Assembly: GCA_003574785.1 (NCBI GenBank)
Contig: QORU01000009.1
Span: 1 to 64,000, forward strand
Source: Taklimakanibacter deserti
Lineage (GTDB): Bacteria > Pseudomonadota > Alphaproteobacteria > Rhizobiales > Aestuariivirgaceae
DNA length: 64,000 bases
Reading direction: 5' to 3'
The notes under the pieces were generated by a model that had not been told where the DNA came from, did no database searches, and worked only from the letters and a program-made list of their open reading frames with translations. The position numbers and the translations under genes were made by a program. Of the stretch, positions 8,113 to 16,235 are shown in pieces (positions within the stretch are counted from its first letter, which is position 1; every line of letters begins with the position of its first letter).

Positions 8113-8996
8113 AACGCATCCTCGCTTTGCTCTTCATCCTTCTCCTCGCCGCTCCAGCCCTGGCGCAGGCCTCCTATGAGGAGGCCGTTCTTCTTTATGA
8201 GGACAAGGACTATAAGGGGGCCCGCGAAATCGCCGAAGCGGCGGCCAAAAAGGGCGATGCGCGGGCCATGGCGATGCTCGGCCTCTTCTACCAGAAAGGC
8301 CTCGGCGTCGACGCCGATCTCAACAAGGCCGTCGACTGGTATGCGCGAGCCGGCGAGAAGAACGACGTCGGCGCCCAGTATTCGCTGGCCGAGATCTATC
8401 TCGACGGCGCGCTCGGCGAGGCCGATGCGGATCGCGGACGCTATTGGCTCACCAAGGCCGCCGGCCACGGCAAGCCCGAGGCCGAGCATCGGCTGGGCCT
8501 GCTCGCCGCCGGCGAGACGCCCCCCGACTGGCCCGAGGCTGCAGACTGGTTCGGCAAGGCGGCGGCCCAGGACTATGCCGATTCGCAATACAATCTCGGT
8601 GTCCTCTATGCCGAAGGCAAAGGCGTCGAGCAGAGCAAGATCAAGGCCGGCGAATGGTTCGCCAAGGCGGCGATGAAAGGCCATCGCGACGCGGCGCTCG
8701 ATTACGGCATCATGGTGTTTCGCGGCGACGGCGTGAAGAAGGACGAGAAGGTCGGCGCCGAGTGGCTCCTCGTTTCGGCCAAGCGCGGCAATCCGGTGGC
8801 GCAGAACCGCGTGGCGCGGCTCTATGCGACGGGTCGCATCTTCGGCGTCGATCCGGTCGAAGCGGTAAAATGGCACTTTCTCGCGCGCCAGGGCGGGCGC
8901 AGCGATGCCTGGCTCGACGATTTCATCGCCCGTTTGCCGCCGGCGACGCAAGAGGAAGGCCGGACGCGCGCCCAGAGCTTCAAGCCCAATAGCTGA
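8109..8996 (+). CDS. Secreted Sel1-repeat (TPR-like) protein
   Basis: A 295-residue protein with an N-terminal signal peptide (hydrophobic core, cleavage near ALAQA at residue 20). At least six Sel1-like helical repeats of about 36 residues follow, with recurring A...LG..Y..G.GV....KA..W..KAA patterns through residue 270. Such periplasmic repeat proteins mediate protein-protein contacts, for example in envelope signalling or cell-wall complexes. It is coupled to the upstream ThiE-like gene by an ATGA overlap, which is the only functional clue. No enzyme motif is present. Confidence 0.87.
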   Translation: MKRILALLFILLLAAPALAQASYEEAVLLYEDKDYKGAREIAEAAAKKGDARAMAMLGLFYQKGLGVDADLNKAVDWYARAGEKNDVGAQYSLAEIYLDGALGEADADRGRYWLTKAAGHGKPEAEHRLGLLAAGETPPDWPEAADWFGKAAAQDYADSQYNLGVLYAEGKGVEQSKIKAGEWFAKAAMKGHRDAALDYGIMVFRGDGVKKDEKVGAEWLLVSAKRGNPVAQNRVARLYATGRIFGVDPVEAVKWHFLARQGGRSDAWLDDFIARLPPATQEEGRTRAQSFKPNS

Positions 8997-9136
8997 AGCC
9001 TGGCGCGGCATGCAGGACACGATGGTCATCCATCCGGAACATCCATCGTCGGGAAGCGTTAACCTTCTGTAATCTTGCTACTTAATGCCGCAAACGATGC
9101 CTTGATCTCGCCACCCCGTTCGCCCAAGCACGCACC

Positions 9137-10285
9137 ATGACCGCAGCCCAGACGCCCTCTCGCCGTGATCATCGCGTGGACTTCCTGCGCGGGCTGGCGC
9201 TCGCCATCATCTTCATCAATCATGTCCCGGGCAATTTCTACGAAAAGCTGACGCCGAAGAATTTCGGCTTCTCCGATGCCGCCGAGATCTTTGTCCTGCT
9301 TGCCGGCTTCGCCTCGGCCTATGCCTATTTCTCGCGTTTCGAGCGCGGCGAATTCTGGGACGCGACGGCCAAGGCCTGGCGGCGCGCCGGCGTGCTCTAT
9401 GTCAGCCATGTGGTGACGTCGGTCATCGGCATCGCGCTGTTCTGCTTCGCCGCGCTCTATTTCATGAACCCGGGCTATCTCGACGACACGATCGTCTATA
9501 TGGACATCAAGCCGCTGATGGACGATCCGGTGAAGGGCTTCATCGGCCTCGTCAGTCTCGGCCACCAGCTCGGCTATTTCAACATCCTGCCGATGTACAT
9601 GGCGCTGCTCCTGATGCTGCCTATCATGATGGTGCTGGGGCGCCTGAGCCTTTCGCTGCTCCTCGCCGTATCGGTCACTCTGTGGCTCCTCACCGGCATC
9701 TTCGCGTTCGACCTGCCGAACTATCCGATGCCCGGCGGCTGGTTCTTCAATCCGTTCGCCTGGCAGTTGCTGTTCGTCATCGGCTTCATCCTCGGCCAGC
9801 GCCAGCGCGAGGCGAAGCCCATGCCGTTCTCGCCTTGGCTCTATGGCCTCGCCGCCCTCTATGTCGTGCTCGCCTACTGGTGGGTGCCGTTCGACTGGCT
9901 GATCAATTTCTCCGGCATCGGCAACTATCTGCCGGCGACGATCTGGAGCTTCGACAAGGGTTTTGTCGCCTGGCCGCGCCTCCTGCATGTGCTGGCGCTC
10001 GGCTATGTGGTGATGATGTCGCCGCTCGGGCGCCTCATGCACCAGATCCCGAAAACGAGCTTCCTCACCGCCATGGGGCGGCATTCGCTGCCGGTGTTCT
10101 GCGTCGGCTCGCTGCTGTCGATGACCGGCGCCGTCATCCACCACGAATGGGGCGGCAGCTTCGCCCATGACACGCTCATCGTCGCCACGGGCCTCGCCGT
10201 GATGGGGCTTCTGGCGGTCTTCCTCGACGGCCGCAAGCCCGCGCCGCCCAAGCCCTTGCAGGTACCGCAGACGGCTGCCACATAA
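9137..10285 (+). CDS. OpgC-domain integral membrane acyltransferase-like protein
   Basis: A 382-residue polytopic protein with about ten membrane helices. It opens with RDHRVDFLRGLALAIIFINH near residue 9, the OpgC signature (Asp and His in the first helix). OpgC transfers succinyl groups to periplasmic glucans in proteobacteria, and the family also contains related acyltransferases of unknown acceptor. The C-terminal tail is Pro/Lys-rich and cytoplasmic. It stands alone, with 140 bases of non-coding sequence upstream, and a small membrane-protein gene follows 27 bases after it. Confidence 0.87.
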   Translation: MTAAQTPSRRDHRVDFLRGLALAIIFINHVPGNFYEKLTPKNFGFSDAAEIFVLLAGFASAYAYFSRFERGEFWDATAKAWRRAGVLYVSHVVTSVIGIALFCFAALYFMNPGYLDDTIVYMDIKPLMDDPVKGFIGLVSLGHQLGYFNILPMYMALLLMLPIMMVLGRLSLSLLLAVSVTLWLLTGIFAFDLPNYPMPGGWFFNPFAWQLLFVIGFILGQRQREAKPMPFSPWLYGLAALYVVLAYWWVPFDWLINFSGIGNYLPATIWSFDKGFVAWPRLLHVLALGYVVMMSPLGRLMHQIPKTSFLTAMGRHSLPVFCVGSLLSMTGAVIHHEWGGSFAHDTLIVATGLAVMGLLAVFLDGRKPAPPKPLQVPQTAAT

Positions 10286-10312
10286 TGGGTTGCAACGCGA
10301 TGCGGCAGCAAG

Positions 10313-10678
10313 ATGAACAGGCTGTTGGGGTGGCTATTGCTTCTGTTCCTGGTCGGGGCTGGCCTGGCTCAGGTCTTCGACCCTAAAGCCGGCGAAAAGG
10401 CCGAGACGATCCTGTTGGTGATAGGGCTATTGTTTTTTGGCTTCACCTTTTTCAAGCTTCTCATCTTTTTTGTGCTCGATCTGAGGGATTATGCCCGATC
10501 GGGGTGGGATTGGACCCGGAAGCCGCGCGCGGCTATTGCCTGGGGCAGTCATCTTGCAAGCAGCCCAATGCATTCGCGGACAGCTCTATGGTTTGGGTAT
10601 CCAACCTTCGTGACGATGCTTGGCTTCGCTTGGGTTTTTTGTGCCCAAAAATTATTTGAAGCTTGGCCGGCCGGCTAA
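10313..10678 (+). CDS. Small hypothetical membrane protein
   Basis: A 121-residue protein of no recognised family. Predicted membrane segments lie at about residues 3-20, 32-55 and 90-112, with a basic, Trp-rich loop between the second and third. The DNA is visibly more A+T-rich and less codon-biased than its neighbours (runs such as TTGTTTTTTGG), which hints at recent acquisition or weak selection. It follows the OpgC-like gene by 27 bases without a clear ribosome site. Coding status is supported only by its open length and coherent hydrophobic pattern. Confidence 0.5.
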   Translation: MNRLLGWLLLLFLVGAGLAQVFDPKAGEKAETILLVIGLLFFGFTFFKLLIFFVLDLRDYARSGWDWTRKPRAAIAWGSHLASSPMHSRTALWFGYPTFVTMLGFAWVFCAQKLFEAWPAG

Positions 10679-10839
10679 TCCCTAGACCTTGTCGGGGAAA
10701 CATGCCCTCACCACATTATATGCGGGAACGATGAAATCCCCCGACCGAGCCGAAAAGGGCCCGATCGAGACCTTCCCAACCGGGCGCCTGGTTTCGCCCA
10801 TTCCAGACTTTTTGCGGGGCAGGAGGCGCTCACAACAGA

Positions 10840-11157
10840 GTGGCTCACATGGCTCGCTATTTCAGACGGCTAAGGTTGAGCGGACTAGCTGCCGCTCTTC
10901 TCCTGCTTTTCCCGACGGTCGCCGCGGCGCAGTTCGCTTGCGCCGCGCATGACGACATCGTCAATGAGCTCACCCAGCGCTTCAAGGAGGCACCCGAAGC
11001 CAACGGCCTCACGCCCGACGGCATGCTGCTCGAGGTCTTCGTCTCCGAGGCGCGGAGCTGGACGATCCTCGTCACCTCGCCCAAAGGCATATCCTGCCTC
11101 GCCGCCAGCGGTGAAAACTGGGAGCGCGAGTTCCGTAAACCGGAGACAGGGTTCTAG
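10840..11157 (+). CDS. Hypothetical exported small protein
   Basis: A 105-residue protein with a GTG start at 10840 (AGGAGG 13 bases upstream) or an ATG at 10849. It has a clear signal peptide, basic then hydrophobic, cleaved near AAAQF at residue 31. The mature part is about 75 residues with two cysteines (CAAHDD, GISCLAA). The pattern LTPDGMLLEVFVSEARSWTI is reminiscent of small periplasmic alphaproteobacterial proteins, but I cannot assign a function. About 160 bases upstream of it contain no gene. Confidence 0.7.
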   Translation: MAHMARYFRRLRLSGLAAALLLLFPTVAAAQFACAAHDDIVNELTQRFKEAPEANGLTPDGMLLEVFVSEARSWTILVTSPKGISCLAASGENWEREFRKPETGF

Positions 11158-11199
11158 GACGCCTTCCGTCGCGACAGCGGATATAATAAGACGTGCGCC

Positions 11200-12831
11200 A
11201 TGAGCACGTCCATTTTCGATCGCGATCTGCCGAAGACCCCGGCCAATTATCAGCCGCTGACGCCCTTGTCCTTCCTCGCCCGCGCCGGCGCCGTCTATCC
11301 CCAACACATCGCCATCATCCATGGCCGCCAGCGCGTCACTTATGCCGAATTCTATGCGCGCTGCCGCAGGCTCGCCTCGGCGCTGGCCAAGGCGGGTATC
11401 AAGCGCGGCGAGACCGTGTCGGCGGTCCTCGCCAATACGCCCCCGATGCTCGAAGCCCATTACGGCGTGGCGATGGCGGGCTGTGTCCTCAACACGCTCA
11501 ATACCAGGCTCGATGCCCAGGTCATCGCCTTCTCGCTGATCCATGCCGAGACGAAGCTCATCCTGGTCGACACGGAATTCTCCGGCCTGGTGAGGGATGC
11601 GCTGGCGCTGCTGAAGGGCCCGAAGCCGATCGTCGTCGATTATGTCGACAAGGAGTTCGTTCAGGGCGGCGACCGCCTCGGCGCGATCGACTATGAGAGC
11701 TTCATCGCCGAGGGCGATCCCGATTTCCCCTGGCACATGCCTGAGGACGAATGGGACGCGATCTCGCTCAATTACACATCGGGTACCACCGGCAATCCGA
11801 AAGGCGTGGTGTGCCATCACCGCGGCGCCTATCTGATCGCGATCGGCAATGTGCTCACCCAGGAGATGGGCAAGCATCCGGTCTATCTGTGGACGCTGCC
11901 GATGTTCCACTGCAACGGCTGGGGCTATCCCTGGTCGCTCTCGGTCATGGGCGGCACGCATGTCACCTTGCGGGCGGTCAGGGCTAAGGCGATCTGGCAG
12001 GCGCTCGCCGAGCATAAGGTCACGCATCTGTGCGGTGCGCCCATCGTTATGGCGACCATCCTCAACGCGCCGGATGAAGAGAAGACGAAGCTTCCGTGGG
12101 TGGTCGAGTTCACCACCGCGGCGGCCCCGCCGCCCGAGATCGTGCTCAAGCGCATGGCGGAAGCGGGCTTCAACGTCACCCATGTCTATGGCCTGACCGA
12201 GACCTATGGCCCGGCGGTGGTGAATGACTGGCATCTGGCATGGGACGCGCTCGAGCCTGCGGCGCGCGCCGCCAAGAAGGCGCGCCAGGGCGTCAACTAC
12301 ATCCCGCTGGAGACGCTCACCGTGATGAATCCCGAAACGATGGAGCGCGTGCCGGCCGACGGCGAGACGCTGGGCGAGGTGATGTTCCGCGGCAATATCG
12401 TGATGAAGGGCTATCTCAAGAACCGGGAGGCGAGCGAAGAGGCGTTCAAGGGCGGCTGGTTCCATTCGGGCGACCTCGCGGTGCTGCATCAGGACGGCTA
12501 TATCCAGCTCAAGGACCGCTCCAAGGACATCATCATCTCGGGCGGCGAGAACATCTCATCGATCGAGGTCGAGGAGGTGCTCTACAAGAACCCCAAGGTG
12601 CAGGCGGCCGCCGTCGTCGCCAAGGCGGATGAGAAATGGGGCGAGACTCCTTGCGCCTTCATCGAGCTCAAGCCTGGCGCTAAGGCGACGGCGGAGGAGA
12701 TGGTGGAATGGTGCCGCCAGGGCCTCGCTCGCTTCAAGGTGCCGAAGCATGTGGTCTTCGCCGAATTGCCGAAAACATCGACCGGCAAGATCCAGAAATT
12801 CAAGCTGCGGGAGATGGCCAAAGACGTTTAG
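11200..12831 (+). CDS. Acyl-CoA synthetase (AMP-binding, medium/long-chain type)
   Basis: A 543-residue member of the ANL adenylate-forming superfamily. The AMP-binding P-loop YTSGTTGNPKG is near residue 193, VYGLTET near residue 328, and the hinge segment LKDRSKDIIISGGENIS near residue 435. The C-terminal catalytic lysine lies in KTSTGKIQKFKLRE close to the end. It activates a carboxylic acid to acyl-CoA via acyl-AMP. Overall it resembles the FadD/AlkK-like group found widely in alphaproteobacteria. It is monocistronic as far as can be seen, and the chain-length preference is unknown. Confidence 0.92.
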   Translation: MSTSIFDRDLPKTPANYQPLTPLSFLARAGAVYPQHIAIIHGRQRVTYAEFYARCRRLASALAKAGIKRGETVSAVLANTPPMLEAHYGVAMAGCVLNTLNTRLDAQVIAFSLIHAETKLILVDTEFSGLVRDALALLKGPKPIVVDYVDKEFVQGGDRLGAIDYESFIAEGDPDFPWHMPEDEWDAISLNYTSGTTGNPKGVVCHHRGAYLIAIGNVLTQEMGKHPVYLWTLPMFHCNGWGYPWSLSVMGGTHVTLRAVRAKAIWQALAEHKVTHLCGAPIVMATILNAPDEEKTKLPWVVEFTTAAAPPPEIVLKRMAEAGFNVTHVYGLTETYGPAVVNDWHLAWDALEPAARAAKKARQGVNYIPLETLTVMNPETMERVPADGETLGEVMFRGNIVMKGYLKNREASEEAFKGGWFHSGDLAVLHQDGYIQLKDRSKDIIISGGENISSIEVEEVLYKNPKVQAAAVVAKADEKWGETPCAFIELKPGAKATAEEMVEWCRQGLARFKVPKHVVFAELPKTSTGKIQKFKLREMAKDV

Positions 12832-12920
12832 AATTCCATGGATGCTCCATGCGCCGGACGCTCCTCACCTTTACGTCATGTACATTGAAGAATGGGCACA
12901 ATTGGCGCACATAGCGCCCT

Positions 12921-13733
12921 ATGAAGGTCTTCGACATCACCTATCACGGCGAGACGGTCACGCTCGCCGACCTGCCGGAATACCGGAAGTTCTACGGCAA
13001 GCTCGAAAGCGGTGTCTGGGAACCCAGGACCTTCCGTGCACTGAGCGACCAGCTCGGCCCCGATGTCACCTATATCGATATCGGCGGTTGGATCGGCGTC
13101 ACGCCGTTCTGGGCGGCCAAGCGGGCGAAACGCGTCATCGTGGTCGAGCCCGATCCCAAATGCCGCGGTATCCTGAAGGCCCTGCTGCCGCTCTACCCCA
13201 ATGTGAGCTTGAGCGAATGCGCGCTCTCGCCCAAGACCTGCCTCACCCTCAATGCGGTCGAGGGTTTTGGCAGCTCTGAAACAAGCGCGCTCGCCATCGG
13301 CGAGGGCTGTCCGACGGTCACGGTCGAAGGCTGCTCGATGGCCGAGCTTTTGAGCAAGGCCGGGCCCGGTCCGGTCTTCGTCAAGATCGACATCGAGGGC
13401 TACGAATATAAGATCGCCGAGGAGCTCAAGGTGCTCGATACGGACGCGGTCAAAGGCGTCCAGCTCGCCCTTCATCCTGCCCTCTATGAGAAAAGCCTGG
13501 GCGGTTTTTCGATCTTACGTCGCGGCAAGACGCTCCTCGCCACCTTGCGCCTGGCGCGGCTCTACCGAGGGCTCGAGCGGGCGGCCACTGTCGGGATCTT
13601 CCCGGGGCTCACCACCTATCTGGCCCGGGGCGTCGCCTTCAGGTCCTGCCCCAAGGGAGCCGACGTCCTTTTCCTTAACCGGAAACCCCCGTTGCAATCC
13701 GGCCGCGAGCACCACACATTAGCTGCCCGGTGA
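12921..13733 (+). CDS. FkbM-family methyltransferase
   Basis: A 270-residue SAM-dependent methyltransferase. The SAM-binding glycine loop is DIGGWIGVTPFWAA near residue 53, followed by the acidic VEPDP at strand 2. The FkbM hallmark KIDIEGYEYKI is near residue 155. FkbM enzymes often O-methylate sugars or polyketides, and in bacteria they are common in surface-polysaccharide clusters. The next genes (cyclase, lyase-like, glycosyltransferases) fit that theme, but there is no direct proof of the acceptor. A short inverted repeat at 13745-13761, CGGATC/GATCCG, follows the stop and could form a weak terminator. Confidence 0.85.
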   Translation: MKVFDITYHGETVTLADLPEYRKFYGKLESGVWEPRTFRALSDQLGPDVTYIDIGGWIGVTPFWAAKRAKRVIVVEPDPKCRGILKALLPLYPNVSLSECALSPKTCLTLNAVEGFGSSETSALAIGEGCPTVTVEGCSMAELLSKAGPGPVFVKIDIEGYEYKIAEELKVLDTDAVKGVQLALHPALYEKSLGGFSILRRGKTLLATLRLARLYRGLERAATVGIFPGLTTYLARGVAFRSCPKGADVLFLNRKPPLQSGREHHTLAAR

Positions 13734-13836
13734 GCCTTCCCTTCCGGATCGCGCCGATCCGAAAGACCAAGAAGGCCCTATAGTTACATCGAGAGCGCTT
13801 TTTCCCCTCCGGCAACCCTGGCGGGAGGCGCTCCAC

Positions 13837-15177
13837 ATGGAGCCCTGCATGACGGCCGCATACGACACTTCCGAGATCCTCATCGACAAAGTGTCGGACT
13901 GGCTGAAACAAGCATCGCTCAGGAACACCGATCTCGAGACGGTGGTGCGCGGCTGTTGCGAGAGACTGGCGGCGACCGGCATTCCACTGAAGCGCATCCA
14001 TATCTCGCTCTCGATGCTGCATCCGCTCTATCGCGCCATGGGCTTCACCTGGCGGCCCGGCGAAGGCCTCAAGGTCGAGGGCTATCGCCATGTCGAGCCC
14101 GGCGAAGAGAAGAACGACCTCTTCCTCAAGTCGCCCTATTTCCACTTGCTGAGCCAGGGCATCGAGAATCTGCGCCGGCGCATCGATGTCGACACGCAGC
14201 CGGAATTTCCCATCTTCGAGGATCTCAAGAAGGAAGGCATCACCGACTATCTCGCTTTCGTCTCGGGCTTCGACGAGGAGTGGACGCAAGGCATACTGGG
14301 CTCGTGGTCGACCGACCGGCCGGGCGGCTTCAATGAGAGCGACATCGCGGCATTGCTCAGGATCCAGAGCCGGCTTGCGGTCGCGACACGCGTCGCGGTG
14401 CTCAGCCAGCTCGCCGGCAACATGCTCACCACCTATCTCGGCACGGGTGCTGGCAAGCGGGTGCTGTCGGGACAGGTGCAGCGCGGCGACGGCGAGACCA
14501 TCCGCGCCGCCCTCATCATGACCGATATGAGAGGCTCGACCGCGATCGCCGAGCAGGCCGGACGCCAGGTGTTCATCGACACGCTCAACCAGTTCTTCGA
14601 CGCGATCGCGACGCCGTTCAGCGAAGGTGGTGCGGAAATACTGAGCTTCCTCGGCGACGGATTCCTCGCCGTCATCCCATGCGCCCGGCATCGCGGTCCT
14701 TCCGAGATCGCCTGCCGTCAGGCGCTCGCCGCTGCCCATAGTGCGGTGGCGCGCATGACACAGCTCAACGACCAGCGGCGGGCCGACAGCCTGCCCGAGG
14801 TCGGCTATGGCATCGGCCTCCATGTCGGCAATGTCATGTTCGGCAATGTGGGCCTGAGGGACCGGCTCACCTTCTCGGCCTTCGGCCAAGCCGTGAACGA
14901 GGTCCAGCGCCTCGAGAACCTGTCGAAGAAATATAAGACGCCGATCATTGCCAGCGACGAATTTGCCCTTTATAGCGGCGGAAACTGGAAAATGCTGGGG
15001 ACGGAGACCTTGCGCGGCACCGACTACGACATGAAGATCCATTCGCCGATCGAGGGCGGCAAGGGCACGGTCACCGAATATGTGCCGGCCAGCAAGGCGC
15101 GCGAGCTCACCGATGCCGAACAACTCATCCTGCTGCATCGCGACAAATATCTCATGAACCGGCGCAAGGCGAGCTGA
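13837..15177 (+). CDS. Class III adenylate/guanylate cyclase-domain protein, cytoplasmic
   Basis: A 446-residue soluble protein. GGAGG lies 8 bases before the ATG. The N-terminal 215 residues look like a GAF-type sensory region of a kind often paired with cyclases. The cyclase domain starts near residue 220, with metal aspartates D230 (TDMRGST) and D274 (LSFLGDG) and transition-state residues N354 and R358. Both purine-selecting positions are unusual: S270 replaces the usual Lys and S347 the usual Asp/Thr. The product nucleotide is therefore uncertain. Its TGA overlaps the ATG of the following lyase-like gene, so the two are co-translated. Confidence 0.88.
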   Translation: MEPCMTAAYDTSEILIDKVSDWLKQASLRNTDLETVVRGCCERLAATGIPLKRIHISLSMLHPLYRAMGFTWRPGEGLKVEGYRHVEPGEEKNDLFLKSPYFHLLSQGIENLRRRIDVDTQPEFPIFEDLKKEGITDYLAFVSGFDEEWTQGILGSWSTDRPGGFNESDIAALLRIQSRLAVATRVAVLSQLAGNMLTTYLGTGAGKRVLSGQVQRGDGETIRAALIMTDMRGSTAIAEQAGRQVFIDTLNQFFDAIATPFSEGGAEILSFLGDGFLAVIPCARHRGPSEIACRQALAAAHSAVARMTQLNDQRRADSLPEVGYGIGLHVGNVMFGNVGLRDRLTFSAFGQAVNEVQRLENLSKKYKTPIIASDEFALYSGGNWKMLGTETLRGTDYDMKIHSPIEGGKGTVTEYVPASKARELTDAEQLILLHRDKYLMNRRKAS

Positions 15178-16151
15178 TGGTGCTGAGAACCGCCGTCCGC
15201 TGCTGTCTCCTGGCCGGGCTTCTCGCGGCAGGCATCCCGGCGGCTTCCGCCAGCGAGACGCTCCCTTATGAGAACAAGCTCACCGACGGCTTCGACGGCA
15301 AGGAGTTCGCCCCCGAGGGCGGCCTCTATTACAAGAAGAATTACGAGCAGAGTGCCGGAACCGTCGAGTTCCAGGACAAGGTGGTGAAGAGCGGCAAGGG
15401 CGCCTTGCGGTTGTCGGTAAAGCCGCTGTGCCCGGCGAGCGAGCCCTTGTGCAGCGAACGAGCCGAGGTCTGGGAGCGCCCCAAGCTCAGGGCGCCCTAT
15501 GAGAAAGGCATGTGGTTCGGCTTCGCGGTCAAATTCGAAGAACCGCTGCCGCAGGACGATCACCGCTATTTGATCGCGCAATGGAAGCGCGAGATCGGTG
15601 CCGGCGCGGACGGCGACTTCAGCCCGTTCCTGGCCTTCCGCTACAATGAGGGCCGGCTCTTCGTCACGGTCGAAACCAATCTGGTGCCGGGCAAGGAAGT
15701 CACGAAGGGCAAGCGGGCTCTATGCGGCAAGGGTGAAACGGCGGTCTGGCTCAGGCCCGACACCAACCAGACCCGGGCGCTCGTCGCCTTCGACAAGCAT
15801 TTCGGGCCGCAGAATGGCGATGAATTCACCGCCTGCACCGACAAGATCACGGTGATCGACCGCGGCAACCCCTTGCCGACGCCGGACAGCGGCTGGATCG
15901 ATTTTGCCATCTATTCGAAGCCCGGCCCCGAGGGCACCGGCCATATTGAACTTTTTGCCAATGGCAAATGGGTCGTCACCGTCAAGGGGCGCATCGGCCA
16001 CAACGACAAGGGCTTGGGCGAGAAGCAATATTTCAAGTTCGGGCCGTACCGGGCCGGCGGCCCCGGCGTCTGGGCGCTCTATTATGACGACTTCCGCCGC
16101 AGCCCCCGTTGTGCGGATGTTATCAAGTCCGAGATTTGCCCCTTTCCCTAA
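15177..16151 (+). CDS. Secreted polysaccharide-lyase-like protein (heparin-lyase I type fold)
   Basis: A 324-residue protein with a signal peptide (cleavage near SASE, residue 24). The mature domain resembles the polysaccharide lyase/heparin lyase I family (beta-jelly roll). It includes SGKGALRLSVKP, the RAEVWERPKLR segment and MWFGFAVKF, then IAQWKRE and, near the end, FKFGPYRAGGPGVWALYYDDFRR. It probably binds or cleaves an acidic polysaccharide in the periplasm or outside. The ATG overlaps the cyclase stop by one base, an unexpected pairing. A terminator-like hairpin follows at 16176. Confidence 0.78.
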   Translation: MVLRTAVRCCLLAGLLAAGIPAASASETLPYENKLTDGFDGKEFAPEGGLYYKKNYEQSAGTVEFQDKVVKSGKGALRLSVKPLCPASEPLCSERAEVWERPKLRAPYEKGMWFGFAVKFEEPLPQDDHRYLIAQWKREIGAGADGDFSPFLAFRYNEGRLFVTVETNLVPGKEVTKGKRALCGKGETAVWLRPDTNQTRALVAFDKHFGPQNGDEFTACTDKITVIDRGNPLPTPDSGWIDFAIYSKPGPEGTGHIELFANGKWVVTVKGRIGHNDKGLGEKQYFKFGPYRAGGPGVWALYYDDFRRSPRCADVIKSEICPFP

Positions 16152-16175
16152 GGACCGAAAAGCGGCTAGGCTCCG

Positions 16176-16198
16176 TCCCCAAGTTTGGGGAAGGTTTT
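16176..16198 (+). terminator. Candidate Rho-independent terminator
   Basis: TCCCCAA-GT-TTGGGGA is a perfect palindrome (effective stem 6 bp, loop 4), followed 2 bases later by GTTTTT. It lies between the lyase-like gene and the ABC importer operon and separates the two transcription units. Confidence 0.6.
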
Positions 16199-16235
16199 TG
16201 GTGGCAATGTCCGCTAGGTGTAAGTCCGGACCGCA

